This document shows positions 43,663 to 56,115 of a stretch of DNA of 64,000 nucleotides, one piece after another (positions within the stretch are counted from its first letter, which is position 1; each line of letters opens with the position of its first letter). The stretch comes from Haematobia irritans (taxonomy: Eukaryota > Arthropoda > Insecta > Diptera > Muscidae). Where the stretch lies: NCBI RefSeq assembly GCF_050003625.1, contig NC_134398.1, forward strand, positions 76,664,003 through 76,728,002, read 5' to 3'. The notes beneath the pieces are model-generated. The model saw nothing but the letters and a program-made list of their open reading frames with translations, searched no databases and was not told the DNA's origin. The translations under genes and the position numbers were made by a program.

Positions 43663-43948
43663 TGTTATGACCATTAGTCATCGTGAAGCCACTTCTATTA
43701 TAACTCCCTTATCCCTTTTTAAGATCAATCGATATGGCATCACCATAAAGGGAAAGGGCAAAATGTCATTGTTGTTTACCTTTGTATTATTATTCTTTTT
43801 TCTGATATACATACGATCGCATCAAGAAGTCACCTTTTGTAAATCATCCTAATTAGAATTGTTTTGCTGTTAATAAATATTACAGTATTAGTGTAAAGGC
43901 GTGCATTTTCAATTATCGTTCATTGGGAACCTTTTCAACGACACAACA
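43663..43948 (+). repeat. mag-like gypsy 5' LTR and primer site
   Basis: 286 bp, TGTTATGACC...GACACAACA, with AATAAA at about 43874. The primer site TGGCGACGAGAGTG starts at 43951 and matches a tRNA-Ser 3' end complement over its first 10 bases. Confidence 0.7.
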
Positions 43949-44041
43949 GTTGGCGACGAGAGTGAAACCAAATAAACTAATTTTTATTGTGCAAATTAAT
44001 TATTTCATTTTTCTTTTGTAAGGCAGTACGCGCATTACAAA

Positions 44042-45430
44042 ATGGATGCCGCTTAATTTGCGCAACAAGCTTTGGTGGCGCAATTAGCCAAATTAACAAC
44101 TGGTGCATCAACATCTAGTGCAGTACAAAATGGTGGCAGTGCAACAATAAATACAATTTTGGTTCTCAATTTTGATATCTTCGACCCGGCAAAGGAGACA
44201 TACCGAAATTACATTCAACGGTTTACAAATTACGTAACCATGAAAGGCATTGAGTCGAATAAAGATTATTGTACGAAGCTGCTTTTAAATTCAATTGGAG
44301 CAAAATACTTCAATATGGTCACATCGCTGGCGGCACCAAAAATTACAATGGAACTGCCATACGACGAGTTATTGAAATTGTTGGAGGATCATTTGACACC
44401 AAAAAGAAATATCTTGGTGGCACAACATAAATTTTTGTCAAAATACCAGACGGATGGACAGTCAATTTCTGAATATGTTGCAATGCTTCGAACGGACATT
44501 GGTGATTGTGAATTTGTTTCAGAGTGCGAGTGCAAAAGTTCAATTGCTGATGTATTTTTACGTGCACAATTTATTCGAGGAATTTCTTGTAATAGTATTC
44601 GAGAGCAATTGCTGCAATCAAGTTCATCGAAGTTTGAAGAAATCGTTTTAAAAGCTTTAGCTTTAGAAGCAGCGAAAGCAGATACAAAAGAACTAACACA
44701 ATCACAAACAAATAGTTCAAGTGCAACAATTAATAAAATTTCAAACAAAAGGAAAATGCCAAAGCGTCCTAATGTGCAAAAATCGAGGGGCAAAGTTAAT
44801 TATGAGCAACTTGGTATAGCTGGCTTATGTTTAAGATGTGGCAAAAATAATCATTTTGCAAAAGAATGTCGTTCTAGTGCAAATTTAAAATGCAATTTGT
44901 GTTCTAAACACGGACATGTAGCAAAAGTCTGTATTGCATCTCTTTTGGCGGATAGTCCTAATGCCGCCCCTACATATAACAACAAAAACAAGTCGATTTC
45001 AACGAATCAAATTCAGAGTGATGGTTCCGACTATGGAATTTACAAAATAGTCGACGTATACCAAAGCAGCTATGGTAATGTAAATTCTAATCGATACTAT
45101 GCTAATATATTGATAGAAGGCAAAGTTATAAAATTCGAAGTTGATTCTGGATCTGGATTTTCATTTCTACCCCGAGGAATTTTCAATAAATTAAATTTGT
45201 CAAACAAACTTGGAAGTACGAATATCATATTCCGATCATACACTCAAAATACATTCAAGCCCGAAGGGAAAGTTCTAGTTCATGCTGTTTTCAACAACAT
45301 TTCAATTTATGATGACCTTTATATTGTGCCAGATGGCTGTACAGCCCTCATAGGTCGTACTTGGATTCGTCGATTATGCATTAATCTCAACGAATTGGAT
45401 GAAACAATGAGTCAATTACAAATTCAATAA
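44042..45430 (+). pseudogene. mag-like gag-protease
   Basis: ATG at 44042, with TAA four codons later (44054), then 459 open codons. The capsid-like region has YRNYIQRFTNYV and EYVAMLRTDIGDCEF. Two CCHC knuckles (CLRCGKNNHFAKEC, CNLCSKHGHVAKVC) lie at residues about 265-300. Aspartic protease: FEVDSGSGFSFLP (about residue 365) and ALIGRTWIRRL. Apart from the early stop it is intact, so the decay is recent. RT follows in another frame after 45430. Confidence 0.8.
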
Positions 45431-45432
45431 GC

Positions 45433-46605
45433 GAATTAAATCATATTGATGATTTAATGTCAGAATTTTCAACAGTTTTTCAACAAAAGATAGGTTGTGT
45501 ACCAAATTATAAAGTCTCTCTTCGACTTCGAGACAATGCAAAACCTATTTATATCAAAGAACGCCAAATACCATATGCATTAGTAGAACGTGTTAATAAG
45601 GAGATCGATGAGTTGGAAAATCAAGGCATTATAACCAAAGTGACTAATAGCGATTGGGGGTCACCTTTGGTAGTAATCCCAAAAGCGGATGGAGGGGTAC
45701 GCCTCTGCGTTGATTATAAAGTCGGAGTTAATATGCACATTACCCCATTCCAAAAGTGGATGAAATTTTTAATTCTCTTAAAGATTCGAGATTTTATTGT
45801 CGTCTTGATCTCTACAAAGCATATTTACACGTGCAAGTTGATGATTTGTCATCTGAGATACAAACGATCTCAACACATCGAGGTACATTTCGAATGAACC
45901 GCCTGTCTTTTGGAATCAAGACCGCCCCAGCAGAATTCAATAGAATTATCGATCAAATACTGCGTGAGGTTCCAAAAACAGAAGCATACTTCGATGATAT
46001 TTTGGTTCATGGCGAAACTGTAACTGAGTGCAAATCTAATCTAAAGGCTTGTTTAAAAAAATACGACCTACACTTAAATCTTTCAAAATGCTCATTTTTT
46101 CAAGAACGCATCGAATTCTTGGGCCACATAGTTGAATTCAACAAAGTGCAAAAATCTGATTCTAAAATAAAAGCGATTGTCGAGATGCCACAACCCAAGA
46201 ATGTAGATGACGTCAGGAGATTTTTAGGTATGGTGACCTACTTTTCTCTTTTCATACCTAATGCGTCAACACTTACCGCACCGTTACGGAAATTATTGTG
46301 CAAAAATTTAATTTTCAAATTCGATTCAAGTTGTAAAAATTCTTTTGAAGCTTTAAAGCAAGAAATAGCCAGGCATTTCTGTTGTGCTATCACATTTAAT
46401 CAACGGCGAAGAGAGGCCAATAGCTTTTGCTTCAAGATCATGAACGTCTTCAGAGCAAAATTATTCTCAGCTGGACCGAGAAGCCTTAGCCATTGTTTAT
46501 GCTGTTCAATATTTTCATGAATATCTTTACGGTAGAGCATTTAAGCTGGTTACTGATAATAGACCACTATCACGAATTTTTCATCAAAACTCTAAACTAC
46601 AATAA
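45433..46605 (+). pseudogene. mag-like RT and RNase H, frameshifted
   Basis: Frame 45457-45740 has GIITKVTNSDWGSPLVVIPK and GGVRLCVDYK. A shift near 45740, then CRLDLYKAYLHVQV, LSFGIKTAPAEFNR and catalytic YFDD at 45987-45998, then ECSFFQ-type and FLGMVTYFSLFIP. After EALKQEIAR (46370) about 30 codons of RNase H are deleted, resuming at GEERPIAFASRS, LDREALAIVYAVQYFHEYLYG, VTDNRPLSR. Several shifts; inactive. Confidence 0.75.
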
Positions 46606-46650
46606 GTACAGACATAAAGTATATAAATTTCATCGATAAAGAATTCAACT

Positions 46651-47817
46651 GTGCAACAAATATCATCAACAAATATTAATTTCAATTCAATCCAGAAAGC
46701 TACAAAATCGGATCAAAAACTTTCTAAAATTATGTTCGACTTGCAGTCGTCAGATAGGGTCGATACTGAGTACACAATAAATTGCGGAATTTTATTCAAG
46801 GGGCAGAGAGTGGTTATTCCAGATTGTTTACAAAAAGCTGTTTTTGAGGAACTTCACCATACCCACTTAGGGACAACAAAGATGAAGCAATTAGCGAGGC
46901 TTTACGTCTACTGGACAGCCATTGATAAAGACATCGATAATTTCGTTCAATCTTGTGCAGCATGCGCTTCAGTGCAAAACAGTCCTCCAAAAGTAATTTT
47001 ACACCACTGGGAGGAACCGCATCAAAACTGGCAACGTATTCACATTGATTACGCTGGGCCTTTTCAAGGCCATCAATTTCTAATTGTAGTGGATTCTAAG
47101 TCGAAATGGGTGGAAGTTGGAATGTGCTCCACTGCACCATCATCTTCGTCAACCATAAACATGTTGAGCAATATATTTGCAAGAAACGGCTTTCATGATG
47201 TTATTGTCTCAGATAACGCTACAATCTTCAAAAGTTAAGAATTCAAATCATTTTGTCACAACTGTGAAATTTTACAGAAATTTATCGCTCCTACAATATC
47301 TGGGAAGGCAGATTAAAATAAAGTTGGATGTATTAAAACCTTCAAAAATGACATCATCTTCAAATCCGGAGTTACCTGTCAGAAAGCTACGTGTGGGAGA
47401 CAGAGTACAAGCAAGGTATTACAATGTAAACAAACCTTCATGGAAGCTTGGTACTGTTACCAAAGAACTTGGTCGTCTTCACTACCTTGTTCGTTTGGAC
47501 AATGGGTTCATTTTTAAACGCCATATAAATCAACTTAAATTTACGATGACAAAAAATCAACATGATGTACAAGAGCATCAAGAGGCAGAACCAGCAACAA
47601 ATGACAATCAACATTCGGAACATCAACTTTTGTATCATCCGCATTTTCTTACGAACATTCCCGAAAGTATTTCAACAAGTCGCAGTAATGAGTCTGAAAC
47701 ACCGGCATCACCACTACAACACCACTACCTCAACAGGGAATTCGGAAGTTGACACTACACCGTCACGGCGTACATCCAGCAGAGTAAGGAAACCCCCTGT
47801 AAGCACTGCTGAAAAAT
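46651..47817 (+). pseudogene. mag-like integrase and C-terminal domain
   Basis: The zinc finger (ELHHTHLGTTKMK... CAACASVQ), then first catalytic Asp in HIDYAGPF and second in IVSDNATIF. TAA at 47236, and the region carrying the catalytic Glu is deleted (jump at about 47310). A C-terminal module in another frame (RVGDRVQARYYNVN, LHYLVRLDNGFIFKRHINQL) is followed by a basic tail to 47817. Confidence 0.75.
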
Positions 47818-47963
47818 AAACTTTGGAGACTAAAGAATTCAAATTTGAAATGAAAAATAGAAAAGGAACCCTTTTGAAATATGTATGGGATAGAGAAAAT
47901 AAATATTTAATTTGTGTTAAGAAATTGAAAATAAAAGATCGTTTCTTTGAAAAGTCTTATAAT

Positions 47964-47981
47964 TGGTGACAGCGGTGGGAT
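47964..47981 (+). promoter_or_regulatory. G4 primer binding site, tRNA-Leu type
   Basis: TGGTGACAGCGGTGGGAT differs at one base from the complement of a tRNA-Leu 3' end (TGGTGGCAGCGGTGGGAT). Confidence 0.6.
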
Positions 47982-50941
47982 GTCCAATAGAAATCGAAGG
48001 GCGAATATGAATGCACAACGTCCCGAAATAGGACGAAGCACAGCAGACCAAGACATCGAAAGAGAACGCTGCTATTTAAGTAGTACAGATCATGGAGATG
48101 CAGGAATATCTCAATCGGAAATCTTTTTCCGGATGCAGTCGCTTGAAAGCCTAGTTAGAACATTGAGTGAGCGAATACCAACACGAGCAACGAATCATAG
48201 CCATATGAATATAGATTGTATCCCTTACTTCGAGCCGGGAATGGTAAATATGTCCGCCACAATGTGGATATAAAAAATTGACCAGATTGGGGAATTGAAT
48301 GGTTGGGATAAAAGAAGTAAAATCTTTGCATTGCAAAATGAGCTAAAAGGTTTAGCTCGATCTTGGTTTGAAAACTTGCAATCATATGTATCCACATGGA
48401 CTGAATGGAAAAATTTGGTTATTCAATCATTTCCTGATTATCGAGACTTTGCTGAGAACCTCAAACGGTTTGTAAATCGAGTAAAACAACCAAATGAAAC
48501 TATGGCAAACTATTACTTCAAAAAGAAAATGATAGCAGATGTGTGCAAGATCTCTGGAAGTGCTGTTTCTTGCATTATCGATGGACTTCCAAAAGAAAGT
48601 CTACAAATTGGTGCAAGAGCTGGTCGTTTCGTTTCTCCAGAAGATCTATTTGGACATTATTTATCGACTTTTCCAAGCACTAGCGAACCCCCTTCAAAGG
48701 CTCGCAAAATTGAGGGACGTTCGATCACAATAGTAGATAATGCAAAAGAAATTATCTGTTACAACTGCAAAACCAAACGCCATTACGCCAGCAAATGCAA
48801 ACATCCAACTAAGAAATGTGATCAATGTAAGAAATGGGGCCATTTATCGCGAGATTGTTTAAAGAAAAATGGTAAGTCTTCTATATTCGCTGTTCAAAAT
48901 GAAAGCAAGGGGACAGCTGCATGTAATTGTTATTCTGTAAATTGTAAAATTAATCATATCGAATTTAATGGATTTATTGATACCGGTAGCTCACTTATCT
49001 TAATCAAGAAATCGTGTGCCCGTCTATTAGACGTGGAACTTACTGAGTGCAATGTACAGGTTACTGGTTACGGAGGATCAGTGGTACACATATTATCCAA
49101 AACGTCTTGTGATGTCGAGGTAGACAAGGCCTCTATTTTTGTTGAATTATTCATTGTTCCCGATTGGGCACAGACTTTCGATGTTTTAATCGGGAGAGCT
49201 TTCATTAATCATCCAAATATTTTTATGACGGTGAAAAATAACGTTGTGGTAATAACGACAAGGTTTAGTCCAGAATTACCCGAAATCGAATACCCTAAGA
49301 TAAAATATTCGTTGTTTGTGAATGAAGATGTGACAATACCTAAGAATCATTCATATTTTATTGACGTTGTAACGGAAGAAAATGCAAATACAAGCTTTTA
49401 TATGGAAGATCTACTTGTCAATAAACCTAATGCACAGTTTTGGGCAATGGGGTGTGTCTTAGGTAAAGAAGGGATCATTTTTGTGTGTAATCTATCCAAC
49501 ACAGACCTCCACCTTAAGAAAGGGTCGCTTACCAGCCGAGTATATGTTTGTAAATTGGACGACACGGAGACGTACCCCTGTTATTCTTCGGATATTATAG
49601 ACGAACCTGGAAAATTTAGAAATTTCACTGAATCTGAAATAGCTAAACAGGCAATAGGTTTGGATGAGGCTCATGTTACACGTTTAGTGTCATTATTAAA
49701 TAAGTACAGGCACTGCTTTGCTGAGCAGTTATCGGAATTGGGAAGCATAAAACATTCAGAAATGAAAATAACACTAACTGATGATACTCCAGTATCATAT
49801 AAACCATATCGGATGTCTTGGTCTGAGAGGGAAGTCGTTCGAGAAATGATCAAAGAGTTAAAAGATGCTCACCTCATTCAGGACTCATCATCATCGTATT
49901 CTAGCCCTATTCTTTTAGTCAAAAAGAAAACGGGGGAATACAGAATGTGCATTGATTTCAGAGCTCTGAATCGGAAAACTATAAAAGAAATGTTTCCAAT
50001 GCCCAGGATTGATGACGAAATTGATAGATTAAGAGGTGGTAGATATTTCACTAGCCTAGATTGTGCAAGTGGTTATTATCAAATCTCGATGGACTCCTCT
50101 CAGAAGACTGCTTTTATTACACCAGATGGACATTATGAATTTCTAAGGATGCCATTTGGTTTAGTAAATGTGCCGGCTGTTTTTCAGAGAACCATGAATA
50201 AGGTTTTAGGGGAATTAAGATTTACAACAGCAATGGTTTATATGGACGACATTTTAATTCCAACCGATACAATTGAAACGGGTTTTCGTAATTTAGAAAT
50301 TACATTAAAACGGTTGGGTGATAACGAAGTGACACTTAAACTGAAGAAGTGCTTCTTCTTACAAGAGTCCATCAAATATTTAGGCTTTGATATTAATGCG
50401 GATGGGATTAAACCAGGATTGAAGAAAATAAAGGCGGTATCTGAGTTTCCTACGCCTACAAATGTACATGAAGTACGTCAGTTTTTGGGGTTGGCCAATT
50501 ACTTTCGCAAATTCATTGGGTAGTTCGCACTTATTGCACGGCCAATTCAAAATTTAATTAGAAAAGGGGTGGATTTCGTTTGGGGTAGCGAACAGAATAA
50601 AGCATTTATAGAGCTAAAACAAAAATTGACAAAGCGACCAATATTAGTTTTATATGATAGTAAGTTGTATACCGAGCTACACACCGATGCATGTAAATGG
50701 GGCGTTGGAGCGATATTGCTTCAGAAACAGACAGACGGTAATTTAAAACCCGTAGCGTATTTCAGTCATTCCACATCAAAAGAAGAGCAACGCTATCATT
50801 CTTATGAATTAGAAACATTAGCTGTAGTTTATGCGGTGAGACACTTTAGGATATATTTACTTGGTATTGAATTTAAGATATTAACGGACTGCTCTGCTTT
50901 AAGAACTGCATTTTCAAAGCGAGATTTAGTACCAAGAATAG
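47980..50941 (+). pseudogene. G4 gag-pol, nearly intact single frame
   Basis: ATG 47980 lies inside the primer site. One frame runs to about 50941 with only two nonsense codons (TAA 48271, TAG 50521). Capsid region (RSWFENLQSYV, KRFVNRVKQPNETM); knuckles CYNCKTKRHYASKC and CDQCKKWGHLSRDC at about 48755-48855; protease GFIDTGSSLILIK (48970) and DVLIGRAFI; RT with CIDFRALNRKTIKE, SLDCASGYYQI, FGLVNVPAVFQR and catalytic YMDD at 50239-50250; RNase H with LHTDACKWGVGAILLQ and SYELETLAVVYAVRHF. The single gag-pol frame and few lesions make this the best preserved retroelement in the window. Confidence 0.85.
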
Positions 50942-50951
50942 GTGGCTTATA

Positions 50952-51526
50952 TTGCAGGAATATAGTTTTACGGTCGAATATCGTCCTGGTAACCACATGG
51001 CTCACGTAGACGCACTGAGTATAAATCCCACCGAGTCTAGTCCATTAGAGGTATTACAAATAGATATTTCAGATGTGGATTGGGTTTTGGCTGTGCAACT
51101 TAAGGATGATCGTTGTAAGTTTCTAATCGAAACACTCGGAAATATTCCAAAGGATAAAGAAAGTGAACAAATTCACAAGGAGTATGAATTGAAGAAGGGA
51201 AGATTGTACAGGAGAACAAATACGGGATGTAAGTGGGTAGTCCCACAAAGTTATAGGCGGGAAATTGTGTTTAACCATCACGATAAAAACGGCCATTTCT
51301 CACTTAATAAAACTTTGTCCGGTATTCAAAGCAAATACTGGTTTCCGGATATGAAGCGTTACGTTAACCGCTACATTTCATGTTGCCTTCCGTGTGCCTA
51401 CAATAAGGTTCCACCAGGAAAACAAGCAGTGCAACTACATCCAATAGAGAAGATAAATGTGCCATTTGATACAGTCCACGTCGACCATATTGGGCTTTTG
51501 CAAGGAGTATCCATAAGAATATGTAT
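50952..51526 (+). pseudogene. G4 integrase N-terminal part
   Basis: After a frameshift near 50945 it reads QEYSFTVEYRPGNHMAHVDA, then the zinc finger (HHDKNGHFSLNKTL, CCLPCAYNK) and the core start FDTVHVDHIGLLQG with the first catalytic Asp. Broken by the TGTTACGA LTR at 51527. Confidence 0.8.
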
Positions 51527-52129
51527 TGTTACGAATTTGATAATTATAGATATAAGTTTATTTAAATTAGTTTCCGTTAATTTAAAATTTCAAATTGTAA
51601 CGATAAAATTTCGCTATCACTTGTTGGAATCATCTATTCATTTTCTAGTATTTTCCTGAATTTCTTTTATGTTCTTTTGTTTGCTTACCGAAATGTTAGT
51701 TCTTACTCTCTCATAGAATAGCAACCCCTTTGCTTTGTTATTCTGCATTCTCATTTCATCTCATTGTCTATTGTCATTGTTGTTGTAGTAATGCGAGCCT
51801 ATATCTATGTGAGTGTGTATGTGTTTGGCAGCCACCAGACGAAAAACTTAATGGTCGTAGATTCTTCTAGCATTGTCTAAGAATGTTCTGGCGTTGCCAG
51901 AATATTGTAGTGCTACCAGAATGTTCTCGTATTGCCACACCGTCATATATAAAAGCGCTCGCATGCTGCTAACGAGTCAGTCTTAATTAAAGCGTCAAAC
52001 GAATAACTTCAGTGTGAACGAATTGTAAAGTGTGAAGTCATAGTAAATAAATTGTAGATTGTCGTTATTTAAAAGAACTGTGTTTTAATTGTCGGGTAAT
52101 TAAAAACGCCTAAATATAAAAACGTAACA
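51527..52129 (+). repeat. hybrid gypsy 5' LTR
   Basis: 603 bp; TATATAAAA at 51946-51954; primer site at 52132. Clearly diverged from the X LTRs in the middle (for example 51600-51930), and it also has the segment AATAAATTGTAGATTGTCG seen only in the X 3' LTR. Confidence 0.8.
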
Positions 52130-52166
52130 ATTGGTGTCGGAAGTGAAATAACGAAAAAAATCTACA

Positions 52167-53553
52167 ATGAAGTTTAATGAGCTTCGTGTGGAAGACTTAA
52201 AAAAGGAATTGAGCAAACTGGAGCTGCCGACAACAGGCAATAAGGCCCAGCTTCAAAAGCGGCTACTGGAAGAGTTTGAACGGCGTAATATGGACATTGC
52301 GACGCATGAGTTTGATTATAAGGAGGACATTGACGAATCAATACTCGTCAATACCAGCAGTGTAGAAAATCCATCTGTGGCTTCAAGTGTTGTGGATTAC
52401 ACCTCAATGCTCAATGTTTTGAGCAAAATGATGGAAGAGAATTCTAGAAAACTGGAAGCAAATTCTCTAAAAATGGAAGAAAATTCTAGAAAATTGCTGG
52501 AAGAAAACGCTCTAAAAATGCAAGAAAATTCTAGAAAAATGATGGAAGAAAATTCTCTTCTTTTGATGGAGATATTTGACGAAAATTCTAGAATTCTTAA
52601 TGAAAAGTTACAACAACTTTCGGAAGGTATGGAGAAACGCGTAGACCACATTGAAAATCAAATTGTGGAATTGGATAAGAAATTTGTGGTTCACGATGAA
52701 AAATTTCTACACCTTGAGAAAAAAAAAATGTCAGAACTAGAAATGAAAGGTGGTCCAGTGCGCGTAATCAAGGGCCCAAAAATCAAAACTCCTGCTTTTG
52801 ATGGCTCATCTTCATTTGATGTTTTCAAATTCCTATTTGAGACGGTGGCATCCAGAAACATGTGGAATGACAACGACAGAGCAATTGAACTTCTGTTGGC
52901 ATTGAAGGGTAATGCTGCCGATGTAATACAAAGTATCCCAACTTCTTCCAGAAATAACTATAAGGAAGTAATAGCTGCGCTACAACGCAAGTACGGTGGA
53001 GAACATAAGCAAGACATCTTCAGAATGGAATTAAGAGGAAGAGTCCAGAAATCAAATGAGACTCTACAAGATTTTGCAACAGAAGTTGAGCGGTTGGTGC
53101 TATTAGCATACCCAGGAGAGAGTCACCCACTTGTGGACCGCATCAAAATTGAGACCTTTGTGAATGGCATTCGAGACCCAGACATAAAATGATGTAGCAC
53201 ATTTTATGTCACAAAAAGCTACATTTGTGGAAACTGTAACATTTGCCCTTACACAAGAGACAGCGAGGGTACTAGCACGTCCTCAAATTCACAAAGTACG
53301 TAAGGTGGAGACCGAGAATGACGAATCAAATTCCGTGATTGATTCAGTGAAAGAAGCCGTTAAGCAGGCAATGCAAGAAATGAAGCAAGAGGCAAATAAA
53401 TCCCGGATCAAATGCTATAACTGTGATAAGCCGGGACATCTAGCTCGAGAATGCAAAGCACGACGCAAACGGTCAAGGTCCACATCACCATCTCCATTAA
53501 ACAATAGCCATAAGAAGGTGACCCCACAGTCAAGTGAGTCACCTTTAAACTAA
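52167..53553 (+). pseudogene. hybrid gypsy gag with SAP-like N-terminus
   Basis: 341 open codons, then a one-base shift at about 53192 and a further frame to 53553. Residues 1-42 (FNELRVEDLKKELSKLELP, GNKAQLQKRLLEEFE) match the SAP DNA-binding pattern. Residues about 85-150 are repeats of ENSRKLxE type that predict a long coiled coil. The capsid part (PAFDGSSSFDVFKFLFE, ALQRKYGGEHKQ) and CCHC knuckle CYNCDKPGHLAREC are present. This version lacks the early TGA seen in X. Confidence 0.8.
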
Positions 53554-53639
53554 ATCGAGCTACTTCAGCGGGGCAAGAGCTGGCTCCCACAGACGATGGC
53601 CCCACCATCTCCATAGCAATAGTTCAACAGAAAAATAAC

Positions 53640-56115
53640 AATTTAACTATTGCGGGTGTTATTAATGGCGACAAGCGTACTTTGACGTTGGATACTGGTG
53701 CATCAAAGTCTATCATTAGATCTGATTTAGTAAAAGGAAAAGTTACACCACTGATTGGAGTCAGACTACGCACGGCTACAGGTGAACTCGCAACTGTATA
53801 TGGAAAGGTTCCTGTAAAGTTAACCATTGCAAACAAATCCGTTAATTATGAATTCATTGTGGCCGATATAGTGGACGAAGTTATAATTGGAGCGGATTTC
53901 ATGATTGCTTTTGGCCTCAATCTGGATATGAAGCGTCGTGTAATGACATGGTGCGATGCCGAAATAACGGTAAACGTGGGATACGACGAGAATACACCTG
54001 TCAGACGTTTGACAACGAGCCAGTCAGAGTCTATACCACCGAATGCCGAAGCAATTATATGGGTTTCTATGAATGGAGATTGTGAAGTCGGCCAATTGTG
54101 GGTTGTTGAACCAGCAGAAAACAAAAGCAACAACATCTTGATAGCAAATGCCCTGGTAACAACGAACGAAGAGAGACTAATACCAGTTCGTGTCTTGAAC
54201 TTGTCTGACAATCATGAGCAAATTGTAAAATTTTCTGACATTGGCAAATGTACACCAGCCGAGGCAATAGTCAATTTGGAAGGCAACTCATCAAAGACAC
54301 ATGGAGCAGTGAGAAAACATCTAGAAGGGTATTTCGAGGCTTGGACACGTCATCTATCGCCGTCAGAGAGAAATAAAGCCAAGCAATTGTTGTGGAAAAA
54401 CGCCTCTGCTTTTGCTTCTGAAAAGGGAAATCAAGGAAGAACATTTGTAGTGAAACATGAAATTAAAACCGCAGAAGAAAGGCCCATAAAACAGGCACCA
54501 CGAAGTGTTCCCCTGGCAAAAAGAGACGAAGTTCAAAAGCTCATAAAGGAAATGGCGGAGAGTGGAGTGATCGAGCCATCATCAAGTCCTTGGTGTTCCC
54601 CAGTTGTGCTGGTCAAAAAGAAAGATGGAAGTACCCGATTCTGCGTTGACTACAGAAAACTGAATGATGTCACCAAAAAGGACAGTTATCCGCTTCCACG
54701 CATTGATGACACGTTGGACACACTAGCCGGAACAACATGGTTTTCTACGCTTGATTTGCAGAGTGGATATTGGCAAGTAGAGATCGCCGAGAAAGACAAA
54801 GAAAAGACAGCTTTTGGCGTTAATGGCGGTCTTTGGCAATTCAATGTAATGCCATTCGGGCTCTGCAATGCTCCGGCTACGTTCGAGCGATTGATGGAGC
54901 GGGTGCTAAAGGGGTTGCATTGGAAGTCCTGCTTGATATACCTAGACGATATAATAGTTATATGCAAAACATTTGACGAGCACCTTAAGAACTTGAAGGA
55001 TGTTATCCAGCAACTGTCAGCTGCTGGTCTACGACTTAACGCTAAGAAGTGCTCGCTTTTCTAGCGAGAAGTTAAGTACCTGGGTCATCATGTTACAGCA
55101 GAGGGCATATCCACCGATGAAGACAAAATTCAAGCAGTAAAAGATTGGCCACGTCCACGGAATCTCCACGAGTTGCGCAGCTTCCTTGGTTTATGCACAT
55201 ACTACAGGCGTTTCGTACCAAATTTCGCCAGCATCGCCGCAAGCCTCCATAAATTAACGCAAAAAGGTACGAAGTTCCAGTGGAGTGAAGAATAGGAACA
55301 GTCATTTCATAATCTAAAAGAACTTTTATGTTCAACTCCTGTTCTGGCGTATCCTATTCCTGGCGAAAATTTTGTTTTGGATACAGATGCTAGTGCGTAC
55401 GGAATTGGTGGTGTACTATCTCAACAGACTGACGGTAAAGAAAAGGTCATCGGATATTTTAGCCGAACGTTATCCAAGCCCGAGAAGAACTATTGCGTAA
55501 AAAGAAGAGAGCTGCTTGCTGTCATAGAAAGCGTAAAGCATTACCACAAATACTTGTATGGACAGAATTTCTTGCTAAGAACTGACCATTCAGCTCTACG
55601 ATGATTGCTTCAATTCAAGAATCCGGAAGCTCAGCTGGCACGTTGGATAGAAAGACTCCAAAGCTATGATTTCAGTATCGAGCATAGAAAAGGTGGCAAA
55701 CACGGCAACGCGGACGCCTTGTCACGTCGACCTTGTAATGTCGAGTGCAAACACTGCTCAAAAGTTGAACATAAGGAAGAAATCGTGGATATCAGGCTGT
55801 TGCACGTCGAATCTGGAGTGGACTGGCCAGCAGAACAGCGTAAAGATCCCATTTTGAGAAACATTAATTCGGCGAAGAAAGAAGATAAGAAACCCAGCAA
55901 GAAAGACATCGCAGCCGAAAGCCCACTTATGAAATCATACTGGGCTCAATGGGACAGTCTATGTCTGGTTAATGGAACCCTTCAACGTAAATGGGAAAGC
56001 GAAGATGAAAAGAGCAGCCGAATTTTAATAATCGTACCGGATTCTAAAATAAGAGATGTTTTGACGGAATTCCACAATGGAGCTAGCGGAGGTCACTTGG
56101 GAATAACCAAAACAG
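53640..56115 (+). pseudogene. hybrid gypsy protease, RT, RNase H
   Basis: 460 open codons (53682-55064): protease TLDTGASKSIIR and IIGADFMIAFGL, then RT with [42 protein letters not shown] and the catalytic YLDD at 54939-54950. Stops at 55062 (TAG) and about 55293 (TAG) precede RNase H (DTDASAYGIGGVLS). TGA at 55602 is the same lesion as in both X units. Ends at ITKTA. Confidence 0.8.

Larger units (their letters stand above)
43663..47830 (+). mobile_element. Ty3/gypsy element, mag-like, no 3' LTR seen
   Basis: 5' LTR, primer site, gag, protease, RT, RNase H and integrase in order. The protein ends at 47817 (RTSSRVRKPP tail), but no TGTTATGACC LTR follows; sequence of the next gypsy begins instead. 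The mag-like label is inferred from the two-knuckle gag and the LIGRTWIR protease end. Confidence 0.75.
47830..51526 (+). mobile_element. Ty3/gypsy element G4, truncated in integrase
   Basis: A partial LTR (about 47830-47961, with AATAAAT at 47898) precedes the primer site. One long gag-pol frame follows until the hybrid gypsy inserts at 51527. The rest of integrase and the 3' LTR are not in the window. Confidence 0.7.
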
